Assembly (NCBI GenBank): GCA_025463125.1
Contig: JAOAPX010000041.1
Location: forward strand, 1-64,000
Reading direction: 5' to 3'
Length of the DNA stretch: 64,000 nt
From: Acidobacteriota bacterium
GTDB taxonomy: Bacteria > Acidobacteriota > Blastocatellia > Pyrinomonadales > Pyrinomonadaceae
The notes beneath the pieces were generated by a model. That model was not told the origin of the DNA. It saw nothing but the letters and a program-made list of their open reading frames with translations, and did not search any database. Of this stretch, positions 1 through 10,397 are shown one piece after another. A program made the translations under genes and the position numbers. Each line of letters starts with the position of its first letter. The stretch's first letter is position 1.

Positions 1-1
1 C

Positions 2-913
2 CGCGCCGATCTTTACGCGCTCGGAACGATCGCCTATTTAATGCTCGGCGGAAAAACGCCGTTTACGGGCGATTTAATGCAGCTTGTTATGCAGAAAATT
101 ATGCATACGCCCGCCCCGATCTCGACCGTCCGCTCCGATATTCCGCCCGGCGTGGAACGCGTGATAATGAACGCGCTCGAAATCGAGCCTGCTAAACGCC
201 CTTCAACCGTCGGAGAATGGATCGCAGAGCTCGAAAAAGCGTCGGAAGATATGGAAGAAAACGTCCATACAGGGAAATCGCGGCTCGTTGTGCTCGCGCC
301 GATCAATGCCGAGGTTTACGTTGACGACGAGCGAAAGGGAAGTGTCGGAAGCTCCGGACGCCTGATTTTATCGAATGTTCCGGTCGGGCGTCATATTTTA
401 AGAGTTTCCAAAACGGGCGAAAAAGACGATGAGCGCGTGATCGAAATTACGAACGAAGCCTCCGAGCAGGTTATACAGGCGCAGTTAAAGCCCGTTTTCG
501 GAACGGCAAGCCAGCCGTCGCCCTCGCGCGGAACGAGCCAGACGGGGAATTCGAGCTTAATGCCCGGGATCGTCGCCTGCGCCAATTGCAATTCGCGTTT
601 TGCCGAAGGCGTAAAGTTTTGCGGGCGCTGCGGAAATCGCTCGTTCACGCTCGTCAGCCACGGCGAATCAGCCGAAAATTCTTTTCAATGCCCGCGCTGC
701 CAGAACGAACTGCCGCAAAACTCTAAATTCTGCGGTCGCTGCGGTTTGAGTATAAACCGGACAGATAATTTTCGTCCCGCGCAATCTACTTCCGCCGGTG
801 CGAGTTTTCCACTGCAAAACCGGCAAACCGAAAAAAGTTGCCGTAAATGCGGCACCTCGTTTTCGTCGAATATAAAATTTTGCGGGCGCTGCGGAAGTAA
901 TCTCAGCCATTAG
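2..913 (+). CDS. Ser/Thr protein kinase, C-terminal part (5' truncated by window), with PEGA-like domain and C-terminal zinc ribbons
   Basis: Frame open from base 2 (RADLYALGTIAYLMLGGKTPF), kinase C-lobe ending in PAKRPSTVGEWIAELE; PEGA-like 'INAEVYVDDERKGSVG'; three CxxC...CGRCG zinc ribbons at the C-terminus. Confidence 0.85.
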   Translation, partial: RADLYALGTIAYLMLGGKTPFTGDLMQLVMQKIMHTPAPISTVRSDIPPGVERVIMNALEIEPAKRPSTVGEWIAELEKASEDMEENVHTGKSRLVVLAPINAEVYVDDERKGSVGSSGRLILSNVPVGRHILRVSKTGEKDDERVIEITNEASEQVIQAQLKPVFGTASQPSPSRGTSQTGNSSLMPGIVACANCNSRFAEGVKFCGRCGNRSFTLVSHGESAENSFQCPRCQNELPQNSKFCGRCGLSINRTDNFRPAQSTSAGASFPLQNRQTEKSCRKCGTSFSSNIKFCGRCGSNLSH

Positions 914-1059
914 CAAAAAAAAGAGTAAAAATATAAAAAAAGCGTATAAACCGCATTGATTACGGTTGTAACTCCAAAGATTTATTTTTTTACGGCAAAT
1001 CTGTATAATAGCGAGCACTATCCGTTGCCGGGGAAGCGCAACGTTTTAGGTAAAGCATA

Positions 1060-1557
1060 ATGAAAATTTGTCCAAAATGTAACACCCGATATTCAGATGA
1101 TAATTTGAATTTTTGTTTAAACGACGGCGAATATTTATCGACAATCGACGATTCACCGGCGACCGTCATAATGGACGCGCCGCGCGTTACCGATCAAACC
1201 AACTGGAACCGGTATGAAGCGCCTCAAACGGCTCCGCCGCCCGCGCCGTGGCAAAGTCCCGCCCATAATGTGCAAAATCAATCGTTCGGTGTTCCGCAGA
1301 TGAATCAATCGCTCGACCAGACTTTGCCGACCGTTTCGCTCGCGCTCGGAATTCTCGGTTTTTTGCTGGTTTGCTGCTACGGCGGCGTTCCGCTTGGAAT
1401 GGCTGCAATTATTACAGGGTTTTTAGGGATGAAAAACGCGGGGAACGAACCGCATAAATACGGCGGTCGCGGGCTGGCTATCGCCGGTTTAGTGCTCGGA
1501 GCAATCAGTCTTATAAGTTCCGCAATCTTTATACTGATTTCTATTGCAGCCGGATAA
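1060..1557 (+). CDS. DUF4190-like membrane protein with N-terminal zinc ribbon
   Basis: MKICPKCNTRYSDDNLNFCLNDGEYL N-terminus, two hydrophobic segments with GxxLGxxxL / GLAIAGLVLGAIS. Confidence 0.7.
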   Translation: MKICPKCNTRYSDDNLNFCLNDGEYLSTIDDSPATVIMDAPRVTDQTNWNRYEAPQTAPPPAPWQSPAHNVQNQSFGVPQMNQSLDQTLPTVSLALGILGFLLVCCYGGVPLGMAAIITGFLGMKNAGNEPHKYGGRGLAIAGLVLGAISLISSAIFILISIAAG

Positions 1558-1583
1558 TTGAATAGTTTTTATAAATTTGCCAG

Positions 1584-2891
1584 ATGCGCGTAACTCTTCG
1601 CGTGGCGGCGGGTCCGCAGGTCGGACGCGTTTTCACGTTTGAACAGCACGAAACCTTTATGATCGGGCGCAGCGAAGATTCACATTTTTGCTTGCCTCAG
1701 GACAGGTATTTCTCGCGTCATCATTGTATTTTGGAGATCGCGCCGCCGCAGTGCTTTCTGCGCGATCTCGGTTCGACAAACGGAACATTCGTCAACGGCA
1801 TTCGGGTCGAAACCGCTCATTTGAAAAACGGAGATCGAATTCAGGGCGGCGAGACAGTGCTGGAAGTCGAGGTTTCTTCCGATTCTTATTACATTCCCGT
1901 ATCCTTTAAGCAAAGCATTCCGCCGACGGAACCTTCGATTATTACAATTCAATGTTTAAATTGCGGCGTCGCTTCGCGCGCGGAAGCCTCGCTTCCCGAT
2001 GCCAAATTATCCTACGTTTGCGATAACTGCCGCGAAATCTTAAAGAAAAATCCGCAGCCGATTCCGAATTACCAGATGATAAAAATTCTCGGTCAGGGCG
2101 GAATGGGCAGCGTTATGCTGGCGCGCTCTTTAAAAGACGGGCGTCCGGTTGCGATAAAAACGCTTTTGCCCGAAGTCGCCGTCAGCGAGCAGTCTCTGAA
2201 AAGATTTATCCGCGAGATTGAAGTAGCCGCGAATTTGCGGCATCCGAATATCGTCGGTTATATCGAACACGGCACGCATAACGGCATCGTTTACCTGATC
2301 TCGGAATTTGTTAACGGGATGGACGCTTCAAAGCTCGCGAAGTTTCGCGGCGGGCGGCTTCATTACAGGGAAGTCGTTAAGATTATCGAGCAGACTTTAT
2401 CCGGGCTTGAGTTTGCCCATAATCTCGGTTTTGTTCACCGCGATATTAAGGAACAGAATATTTTGATCGAGGGAGAATTTCCCGTTTATAAAGCGAAACT
2501 CACGGATTTCGGTCTGGCGAAAAGCTTTCGTCAAACGGGTATGAGCGGCGTAACGATGGTCGGAGACGTCGCCGGGACGATCGCTTATATGCCGCCCGAA
2601 CAGGTACGCGACTTTAAAGAAGTAAAGCCGCCTTCTGATATTTACGGCGTCGGGATGACGGCTTACAGTCTTTTGACCGGCGCTCACGCGCTGGATATAA
2701 GCGCGCGCGCGGGAATTTCCGAAACCGTCAAAGCCATTTTTGAAAAACCGACAATTCCTTTAACGCGCCATCTTCCGGGTATTCCGCCGCGTTTTGCCGC
2801 CGTGATCGAAAAAGCGCTCGAAAAAGATGTCGAAGCCCGCTGGCGTTCCGCTGCCGCAATGCGCGAAGCCCTTTTGCAATCGATCAAATAA
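1584..2891 (+). CDS. FHA domain - zinc ribbon - Ser/Thr protein kinase
   Basis: FHA core GRSEDSHFCLPQDRYFSRHHC..LRDLGSTNGTFVNG; kinase GQGGMGSVMLAR, HRDIKEQNILI, DFGLAKS, APE-like MPPEQ. Confidence 0.92.
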   Translation: MRVTLRVAAGPQVGRVFTFEQHETFMIGRSEDSHFCLPQDRYFSRHHCILEIAPPQCFLRDLGSTNGTFVNGIRVETAHLKNGDRIQGGETVLEVEVSSDSYYIPVSFKQSIPPTEPSIITIQCLNCGVASRAEASLPDAKLSYVCDNCREILKKNPQPIPNYQMIKILGQGGMGSVMLARSLKDGRPVAIKTLLPEVAVSEQSLKRFIREIEVAANLRHPNIVGYIEHGTHNGIVYLISEFVNGMDASKLAKFRGGRLHYREVVKIIEQTLSGLEFAHNLGFVHRDIKEQNILIEGEFPVYKAKLTDFGLAKSFRQTGMSGVTMVGDVAGTIAYMPPEQVRDFKEVKPPSDIYGVGMTAYSLLTGAHALDISARAGISETVKAIFEKPTIPLTRHLPGIPPRFAAVIEKALEKDVEARWRSAAAMREALLQSIK

Positions 2892-2937
2892 TTTTACTTC
2901 GCACAATCCGCAAAGACTTTAAAACAAATAAAACTCG

Positions 2938-3017
2938 AAGAGTATAAGCAATAATATAAATCGGCTGAGCCGAAACGCGGCGTCGATAAACCGGAAGATA
3001 TTATTGCTTATACTCTT
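2938..3017. repeat. Large inverted repeat: 20-bp perfect arms with 40-nt loop, in the gap between convergent genes
   Basis: aagagtataagcaataatat (2938-2957) and its exact reverse complement (2998-3017); loop contains tcggctgagccga. Confidence 0.85.
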
Positions 3018-3094
3018 ATTTGCCTTTTTCGCCTTTTCGGGCGTGTGCGAAATAATCAAGGGCTTTTTGAAGCTGCAGCTTAATCTCTAAAAAA

Positions 3095-4123
3095 CTAGAT
3101 TGTTTTTGTAACTTTTGAAAGCGAACGCGGCGCGTCCGGATTTATGCCTTTTGCTTCGGATAAAAGCGCGGCGAAAAGCTGCGCCGGGATAATGTTCGGG
3201 ATCGGCGACAAAAACTCGTCGATTTCCGCGGGCATCATTAAAGAGCGCGAGCTGAGCGCCGCTATTTCCGGGTCGTTCGTGATCGAAAGGCTGTCCGCGT
3301 GCAAATCTTTAAGACGCGTGAGCAAATCGAGGTTGCTCTGCTTTGTAACGCCGGTCGGCGCAAATAAAATAACCGGGAAACGACGCTCGATGATTGCTAA
3401 AGGTCCGTGAAAAAAGTCGGCTGAAGAAAATCTTTCGGCGACGACGTAGCAGGTTTCCATCAGTTTCAGCGCGAGCTCGTACGAATTGCCGTAATTCATT
3501 CCGCGACCGACGACGACGCAGTTTTCCATAAAAACATAGCGTTCGACCAGTTCTTCGACCTTTGATTTGAGCTGCAAAACCTGTTCGGCGTATTGCGGGA
3601 TTTTTTCAAACTGAATCGCTTCGTCGGAAAGCTGCGCGGCAAGCATATAAAAATGAAGCATTTGCCCGGTATAGGTTTTTGTCGCGGCAACGGATTTTTC
3701 GCGCCCGGCGTGGATTAAAAGCGTTTCATCGGCGAGCTTTGCCATCGTCGATTCGCTTTCATTGGTGATTCCAAGCGTGTACGCGCCGGAATTTTTGGCG
3801 TTTTCGAGCACTTGATTAATATCGTCGCCTTCGCCCGATTGCGAAACGCCGATGACGAGCGCGCGCTTTAAATTCAGCTTTGATTTATAAAGCGTGAAAA
3901 TTGACGGAGCCGAAAGCGAAACGGGAATCCCGGTTGTCGCTTCAATCAGGTAACGACCTAATTGACAGGCGTTGTCGGAACTGCCGCGGGCGACGAGAAC
4001 GATCAGATCAATTTCTTTTTTTCGTAAAAATTCGCCGAGCTTGGCGACTTTCGATTGTTCAGCTTGGATGGTTCGCTCTAAAACTGCGGGCTGTTCCGCA
4101 ATTTCCTGTAGCATTAATGACAT
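3095..4123 (-). CDS. SIS-domain sugar isomerase/deaminase (GlmS C-terminal-like)
   Basis: MSLMLQEIAEQPAVLERTI; ARGSSDNACQLGRYLIE; GVSQSGEGDDINQVLENAK; FHGPLAIIE. Confidence 0.88.
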   Translation of the reverse strand: MSLMLQEIAEQPAVLERTIQAEQSKVAKLGEFLRKKEIDLIVLVARGSSDNACQLGRYLIEATTGIPVSLSAPSIFTLYKSKLNLKRALVIGVSQSGEGDDINQVLENAKNSGAYTLGITNESESTMAKLADETLLIHAGREKSVAATKTYTGQMLHFYMLAAQLSDEAIQFEKIPQYAEQVLQLKSKVEELVERYVFMENCVVVGRGMNYGNSYELALKLMETCYVVAERFSSADFFHGPLAIIERRFPVILFAPTGVTKQSNLDLLTRLKDLHADSLSITNDPEIAALSSRSLMMPAEIDEFLSPIPNIIPAQLFAALLSEAKGINPDAPRSLSKVTKTI

Positions 4124-4174
4124 AGGTTTTTGTATTTTTCAGATGTATATTGGCTAAGATAAAAAATAAAATTA

Positions 4175-4600
4175 TTACGGTAAAATCATTACCGCAGCTT
4201 CGCCCGTAACCACGGTTTCACCGTTTTGATTTGTGCAAATCGTTTCGAGCGTGATTATCTGTTTGTCTTCACGAATTTTCGATACCGTTGCCGTCGCCGT
4301 TACGTAATCGTCGATGAAAACCGGCGCGATAAATTTCAAAGTCTGGCTCAAATAAACGATTTTCCGCTCTTTGAATTCGTTTCCGAGAACGGCGGAGATC
4401 AAAGCTCCGCTGAGCATCCCATGGGCGATTCGTTTTCCGAAACGGGTTTGCGCGGCAAAATTTTCGTCCAGATGAATCGGGTTATAATCGCCCGACACTT
4501 CCGCAAATGCACGAATTACCGAATCCGTAATCTGTTTTGCGGTAGAAAAACTATCGCCGATTTGTAAATTTGTGTTCAATGCCGTTTTCGGGTGTTTCAA
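4175..4600 (-). CDS. MaoC family dehydratase
   Basis: FAEVSGDYNPIHLDENFAAQTRFGKRIAHGMLSGALIS hydratase 2 motif. Confidence 0.88.
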   Translation of the reverse strand: MKHPKTALNTNLQIGDSFSTAKQITDSVIRAFAEVSGDYNPIHLDENFAAQTRFGKRIAHGMLSGALISAVLGNEFKERKIVYLSQTLKFIAPVFIDDYVTATATVSKIREDKQIITLETICTNQNGETVVTGEAAVMILP

Positions 4601-4659
4601 AGTATCAAAAGCAAATAATCTATTTATAATTATATATTGACCTTTGAATTTTGAATAAT

Positions 4660-5643
4660 CTATGCGCTCGGTTCATTATCCGATATTTCATTTTTAACTT
4701 CCAGTTGCCCGCTGCGGATATGCAAATCGGTTTGCGGGTACGGAATTTCGATATTATTTTCCCGGAACTTTTCCCAGATCGCAAAGTTTAAATCGCTGAT
4801 TAAAGCGGTTTTGCGATGAAGCTTTTCTTTACTCCAAATCCATAACTGCAAATCAATCGAGCTGTCACCGAATTTGATCAAGCGAACCGCCGGTTTCGGT
4901 TCGGGCAAAACGTCCGTGTTTTCGGCGGCGGCGTCGAGCAGCAACCTTTTTACGTGATTGATGTCGGAATCATAAGCGACGCCGATCGGAAGCCGGAAGC
5001 GAACGATTTTATTTTCGTAATTCCAATTATGAACGTTCTCGGAGATAAACTTGCTGTTTGGAACTATTATGGCAATATTGTCGTTCGAGCGGACGATCGT
5101 GCTGCGCGCTCCGATTGAAATAACTTTCCCGTCAACGCCGTCAACTTCGATACGGTCACCGATCTTTACGGGGCGCTCAAACAAAATGATTAAACCGCTG
5201 ATAAAATTACTGGCGACGTTTTGCAAACCGAAACCGATGCCGACTCCGACCGCGCCGGCTAAAACATTCAGCGTCGTCAGGTTTATCCCGACAGTCTGCA
5301 AAATAACCAGAAATCCTACCAGCAAAAGAAAATAGCGAATAACGGTGCCGATCGCCAGCCGCGCTCCCAAATCAAGATGCGTTCTTCCGAGAATGCGCTC
5401 GACCAGTATGTTTTTTATTTTATTGGAAACGAAAAAAAGCAGGATCGTCAATAAAATCAAGTAGATTATATTGAGCGGCGTGATGCGCGCCTCGCCGAGC
5501 GTGAAGATGTTGTAATTTAAGATGTGAAAAAACGGGTCTAAATAATCGCGTAAAATTTCTCTCAAAACCGGTTGTTCTCCAAAAATTTTTAGTGTTTTTA
5601 AAAAAACGTTCTTTTCAAAACTGATTCCGAATATAAATAGCAC
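4660..5643 (-). CDS. Small-conductance mechanosensitive channel (MscS family)
   Basis: NVLAGAVGVGIGFGLQNVASNFISGLIILFERPVKIGDRIEV. Confidence 0.9.
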   Translation of the reverse strand: MLFIFGISFEKNVFLKTLKIFGEQPVLREILRDYLDPFFHILNYNIFTLGEARITPLNIIYLILLTILLFFVSNKIKNILVERILGRTHLDLGARLAIGTVIRYFLLLVGFLVILQTVGINLTTLNVLAGAVGVGIGFGLQNVASNFISGLIILFERPVKIGDRIEVDGVDGKVISIGARSTIVRSNDNIAIIVPNSKFISENVHNWNYENKIVRFRLPIGVAYDSDINHVKRLLLDAAAENTDVLPEPKPAVRLIKFGDSSIDLQLWIWSKEKLHRKTALISDLNFAIWEKFRENNIEIPYPQTDLHIRSGQLEVKNEISDNEPSA

Positions 5644-5661
5644 AACCTGACCGCAAACAAA

Positions 5662-6798
5662 TCAGCGTTTTTTAAGGTTTTCAATGAAACCGATAAGCAA
5701 TCCGGCGAAGAGCTTCAGCTTCGATCGTTTTAATTCGGGTCCGCTTCGTTCCGCCTTGTCTGCGTCGGCTAACTCGGTCTTGACGGCGTCTTTCCGATTG
5801 TCAACGCTTTCTGAATCTTGTTTGAGCGTGGCGAGCGTTTCAGTCTTTTTGCCGGGAGCGGCGGACTTGTCCGGGTTTTCGACGATTTCTTTTGCAGCCG
5901 CTTTATTTGCGCCCGCTTCGGCGGTTTCAGGATCGGAAAATTCCTGTAATACGGCGTTTATCGTCCCGCCGGTCAGAATTACCAAAGCCGTCAGGTAAAG
6001 CCACAACATCAGGATGATTACTGCTCCGAGCGATCCGTAGGTTTTATCATAAGTGTTGAAATATCCCAGATAAAGCTTAAATGCATAAGAAAGCACCACC
6101 CACAAAGCAATTCCGATGATTGCTCCCGGAGTAACCCACGTCCATTTATGGTCTTCGTGATTGGGAAGAAAGTTGTAAATCAGCGCGAACACCGTTACTA
6201 AAACCGTTAAGATTACAACAACCTGCAAAACGCCTAAAAAAAACGGGGACGAAATGGGAATATTTATATAACTTAAAATCAGCGATAAAAGCTTTCCGCC
6301 GTAAAATATTACGCCGAGCGCGATTGTTACCAAAATACCTAAACCGAGAGTTAAAGATACGGACGTCAGTTTTGTTTTCCACCACGGACGATCCTCCGTC
6401 AGGTTATAAACTCCGTTAAGTGCGATCCTGATACTGTCAACTCCGGCAGAAGCCGACCAGATAGCCACCAGGAATCCGAAAGTCAATTTTCCGCCGGAAC
6501 TGTTTTCGGTAACTTCTTCAACCGTCTTTTGCACTAAATCATAAGCGGAACCGGGCATCACCTGCCGCAGGTAAAAAAACATCTCGGTTCGCAAATCATC
6601 AGCCGTTTCCAGAACCATCCCGAATAAACTGATTATGAAAAGCAGCAGCGGAAACAGCGCGAAGGCAAAGTAAAACGCTACCTGCGCGGCGGCGCTCATC
6701 AAATCTTCTTCCTGAAACGCCTTTGTATAAAACCTCGTAATGAAATTTTTGAGATTTAGATCTCTCAGTTCCCGGATCGTAAAACTCAGAATAGACAT
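5662..6798 (-). CDS. YihY/BrkB family membrane protein
   Basis: LMSAAAQVAFYFAFALFPLLLFI; GSLGAVIILMLWLYLTALVILTGGTINAVLQE. Confidence 0.88.
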   Translation of the reverse strand: MSILSFTIRELRDLNLKNFITRFYTKAFQEEDLMSAAAQVAFYFAFALFPLLLFIISLFGMVLETADDLRTEMFFYLRQVMPGSAYDLVQKTVEEVTENSSGGKLTFGFLVAIWSASAGVDSIRIALNGVYNLTEDRPWWKTKLTSVSLTLGLGILVTIALGVIFYGGKLLSLILSYINIPISSPFFLGVLQVVVILTVLVTVFALIYNFLPNHEDHKWTWVTPGAIIGIALWVVLSYAFKLYLGYFNTYDKTYGSLGAVIILMLWLYLTALVILTGGTINAVLQEFSDPETAEAGANKAAAKEIVENPDKSAAPGKKTETLATLKQDSESVDNRKDAVKTELADADKAERSGPELKRSKLKLFAGLLIGFIENLKKR

Positions 6799-7142
6799 AA
6801 CCCCTTTTTAACCCCCTGATTCGAAAAAAAACTTTTATCGTGAACTTAGATACTTATTTCAACTTAAATCAGCTTTAGAACCGCAAAGCGTAAATAAAAT
6901 TTGCCGAAACGATTTTCTTTACGCGTTTTAAAAATCTCGCGCTACTTTTTATTAAACCGGAATACCTTCTAATAATAGGTTTAACATACGTAATATCACA
7001 ATTAAAAGCAAAAAAACTTGGAGTTTTAAGACTTCTGTTTGCCGGCATTGAATAATTTACAAGCGAAGAAGCGGAAACAAAAATTTTATAGAAAATAAAA
7101 AGCGGATCGCAGCGGAAACAAAAGCAGATAATTAATTGATAA

Positions 7143-9740
7143 TTAGCCGTTGGCTCTTTTTATTTCTGTTGTGTTTTGGGAATTGTTTGATTTTTCCGAA
7201 ATTTTTTTCAATTCGTAAATCTTCAATAAAGCTTCGACCGGGGAAATGGAATCAATGTCGATTTCAGACAATTTATCAACGAGAGAATTTCCAGCGTCAG
7301 AGGGGTTTTTATAAATGTTCGCGGCGGCGTTTTCCTGCTCGTACATTTCCAGAAGCTGTTCGGCGCGCCTGATGACGGGCAGCGGCAAACCGGCTAGCTT
7401 TGCGGCGTACACGCCGTAACTTTTTATCGCCGTGCCTTTTTCGAGCTTGTACCGGAAAGTTAATTCGCCATTGTTTTCTTCGATTAAAAAATGAAAATTT
7501 TCGAGACGCGGCAATATCTCATCAAGCTCGGCGAGCTCGTGGTAATGAGTGGCGAAAAGTGTTCGGGCTTTTAATTTCGGATGATTATGAATGTATTCGA
7601 GAACCGAACGGGCAACGGCAAGCCCGTCATAAGTCGAAGTTCCGCGACCGAGCTCGTCGAGCAGGATCAAGCTTTTCGGGCTTGCGTGATGAAGAATCTC
7701 CGCGGTTTCGATCATCTCGGTCATAAACGTCGATTCGCCCGCGCCGATGCGGTCGTATAAACCGATTCGCGTGAAGATACGATCGCAGATGCCGACGACG
7801 GCTTCGTCAGCCGGAACGTAAGAGCCGATTTGCGCGAGCAGAACAATCAAGGCGATTTGGCGCAGGTAAGTTGATTTGCCGGAAGCGTTCGGACCGGTAA
7901 TCAAGGCGATCTGCGGCGCGCCGTTTCCGCCGAGCGCCGAATCGTTGCCGATAAAATCAACGTTTTTCCCGGCGACGATTCTTTCGATGACCGGATGTCG
8001 CCCGCTTTTTACGCGCAGAAGAAAAGTATCATTAACGATCGGTCGCGTGTATTTGAATTCGTCGGCGACATCGGCAAGCGAGCAGATCGAATCGAGATAC
8101 GCGACGCTTTGCGCGGCAAGCAGAATTTGCGCGCGATTTTTCCCGACCTCGGCGCAGATTTGCCGGAAAAGGTTATTTTCGAGTTCGGATATTCGTTCCT
8201 GCGCGTGTATAACCAGGGATTCGTGTTCTTTTAATTCGAGCGTGATAAATCTTTCCGCAGGCACGAGCGTTTGTTTTCTCGTGTAATCGGACGGAACGAG
8301 ATGCAGATTCGATTTGGTGACCTCGATGTAATAGCCGAAAACCTTATTAAAACCGACGCGCAGAGATTTAATCCCGGTGCGTTCGCGTTCGCGTTTTTCA
8401 AGCTCGGTCAGAAAAGCTTTTCCATCTTTTAAGACTTGCCGCAATTTGTCGAGTTCTTCGGAAAACCCCTGTTTGATAATCCCTGTTTGTTCGGCGTATC
8501 GCGAAGGAAGTTCTTCGGATAAAGACGAATCGATGAGATTTGCCGTATCCGCGCAATCGGGAAGATGAGCCAGAAGCTGACCGAAACGAATCGTATCGTT
8601 TTGCAAAATTCGTTTGAGCGGCGGCAGCAATTCCAGGCTTTTGCCGAAGGCGCGAAGCTCGTAAGCCGATATATAATTAGCTTTAGCCCGGCTCGAAAGT
8701 CTTTCCAAATCTTTTATTTTAGAGAGATGTTCGCGAAGCGAAATTCGTTCTCGCGCATTTTCCTTAAACCATCCGAGATGTTCCTGCCGTCGATAAATTT
8801 CCGCCGAATCCAGCAGCGGCTGACGGAGCCAGCGTCTTAAAAGGCGGCTTCCCATCGGCGTTTTCGTCCGGTCGATAACGGATAAAAGACTGATTCCTGT
8901 TTCGCTCTGAAAAATTTCCAGGCTGCGCAGAGTGTTGCCGTCAAGCAGCATATACTCGCGAAAATCATAACTCGTTAAACGGGTCAAATGATCGGCTGCT
9001 TCAAATTGCGTTTGCCGCAAATACGCTATAAGCGCTCCGGCAGCCGAAATCGCCAGCGGGGAATTGTCGATGCCGAAAGGTTTTAGCGTGGTCGTCCCGA
9101 AATGCTTGAGCAAAGTTTCGCGCGCCGAATCGACGGAAAAAACGTTTTCGCCGAGTCGCGTCACAAATTGCGGTAAATCGCGGTTTGAGAATTCCGGTTG
9201 AGTATCGGTAATAATTATTTCTGCCGGAGCGAGCCGCGTAAGTTCGGCGAGCGAGTCTTTGTTATCGATTTCCGTAGCGGCGAAATCGCCCGTTGAAATG
9301 TCGGCGTAAGCAATGCCGGCGCGATTTCCGTCGCTGACAAAAGCGACCAGATAATTATTCGTTTTACTGTCTAAAAGCTGCGGCTCGATGATCGTTCCGG
9401 CTGTCACGACGCGGACGACGTCTCTTTGAATCAGTTTTTTCCCGTCCCTGCCTTTTACGGGCGAACTTGATGTCTGCTCGCAGATAGCGACGCGGTGACC
9501 GCGGGAAATAAGCGTCGCTAAATGACGTTCGAGCACGTAATGCGGAACGCCCGCCAGCGGAACGCGTGCGCCTTTGCCGTTCGGTTTCGATGTTAAAGCA
9601 ATATCGAGCTCGCGAGCCAAAAGATGAGCGTCCTCGTCAAACGCTTCATAAAAATCACCAAGACGAAAAAGCAAAATAGCGTCTTGGTGTTTGGCTTTGA
9701 TTTCCAGATATTGCCGCCGAATCGGCGTTTCGTCGTTCAT
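7143..9740 (-). CDS. mutS: DNA mismatch repair protein MutS
   Basis: QYLEIKAKHQDAILLFRLGDFYEAF; Walker A ITGPNASGKSTYLRQ; LLDELGRGTSTYDG. Confidence 0.97.
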   Translation of the reverse strand: MNDETPIRRQYLEIKAKHQDAILLFRLGDFYEAFDEDAHLLARELDIALTSKPNGKGARVPLAGVPHYVLERHLATLISRGHRVAICEQTSSSPVKGRDGKKLIQRDVVRVVTAGTIIEPQLLDSKTNNYLVAFVSDGNRAGIAYADISTGDFAATEIDNKDSLAELTRLAPAEIIITDTQPEFSNRDLPQFVTRLGENVFSVDSARETLLKHFGTTTLKPFGIDNSPLAISAAGALIAYLRQTQFEAADHLTRLTSYDFREYMLLDGNTLRSLEIFQSETGISLLSVIDRTKTPMGSRLLRRWLRQPLLDSAEIYRRQEHLGWFKENARERISLREHLSKIKDLERLSSRAKANYISAYELRAFGKSLELLPPLKRILQNDTIRFGQLLAHLPDCADTANLIDSSLSEELPSRYAEQTGIIKQGFSEELDKLRQVLKDGKAFLTELEKRERERTGIKSLRVGFNKVFGYYIEVTKSNLHLVPSDYTRKQTLVPAERFITLELKEHESLVIHAQERISELENNLFRQICAEVGKNRAQILLAAQSVAYLDSICSLADVADEFKYTRPIVNDTFLLRVKSGRHPVIERIVAGKNVDFIGNDSALGGNGAPQIALITGPNASGKSTYLRQIALIVLLAQIGSYVPADEAVVGICDRIFTRIGLYDRIGAGESTFMTEMIETAEILHHASPKSLILLDELGRGTSTYDGLAVARSVLEYIHNHPKLKARTLFATHYHELAELDEILPRLENFHFLIEENNGELTFRYKLEKGTAIKSYGVYAAKLAGLPLPVIRRAEQLLEMYEQENAAANIYKNPSDAGNSLVDKLSEIDIDSISPVEALLKIYELKKISEKSNNSQNTTEIKRANG

Positions 9741-9742
9741 AC

Positions 9743-10336
9743 TTAACCGCGCGAGCGCTCGAGCAATGTCATCGTCAGAACGCTGAGTAAAACTCTTTCC
9801 TGCTGCTCGTCCGACATTTGATTTTTTTGTTCGAGCTCGAATTTGCTTTCAAAAAACGCAGGCTGTTTTTGCAGCCGCGCGACAGGATTGCCGTCCATCG
9901 TCGAAATGACATACGCCGGGTTAAATAAATATCCGGTAAACATCCCGACAATCGGTATCTCCCCGACCAGACCGTCGAGGACTTTTACCCATGCGCTTTC
10001 TTCTCGAATTTGCAGAATTTGATTGTCGCCGCCGTCGAAAACTTCGTAATTCGCTTTCCAGATCGAACGCATACCTTGCCGTTTGATCGCGCCGATATAA
10101 TTTCCGCGACTGTCCGTGAAATTATATTTTGCGGAAAAATCCAGAACGCGGTCGGCTTTAATGTTGAAAAGATGCTGCGTTTGCTGCTCGTCGGCGTAAA
10201 CATTTATATCCTCTTTTAATTTTAAAAGTTTTTGTTTTACGTAACCGAGCAAATTTCCATTTGCGTCACGAATGTAAATCTGGCTCGCCAGCGCAAGTAA
10301 TTTGAAACTTAAACTTAACGGATAATTCATGTGCAC
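9743..10336 (-). CDS. LURP-one-related / scramblase-like family protein
   Basis: Tubby-like fold pattern: FKLLALASQIYIRDANGNLLGYVKQKLLKLKEDINVYAD...FTDSRGNYIGAIKRQGMRSIWKANYEVFDG. Confidence 0.65.
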   Translation of the reverse strand: MHMNYPLSLSFKLLALASQIYIRDANGNLLGYVKQKLLKLKEDINVYADEQQTQHLFNIKADRVLDFSAKYNFTDSRGNYIGAIKRQGMRSIWKANYEVFDGGDNQILQIREESAWVKVLDGLVGEIPIVGMFTGYLFNPAYVISTMDGNPVARLQKQPAFFESKFELEQKNQMSDEQQERVLLSVLTMTLLERSRG

Positions 10337-10397
10337 GTCCTTTTTTTTTGAAGAATGGATAAATCAATATTATTTTACAGTATAAACGCAGGAAAAT

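Noticed and set aside
1023-1047. cgttgc...gcaacg hairpin followed by TTTT before the DUF4190-like gene
   Set aside because: Short 6-bp stem; could be a terminator or chance, too weak to call.
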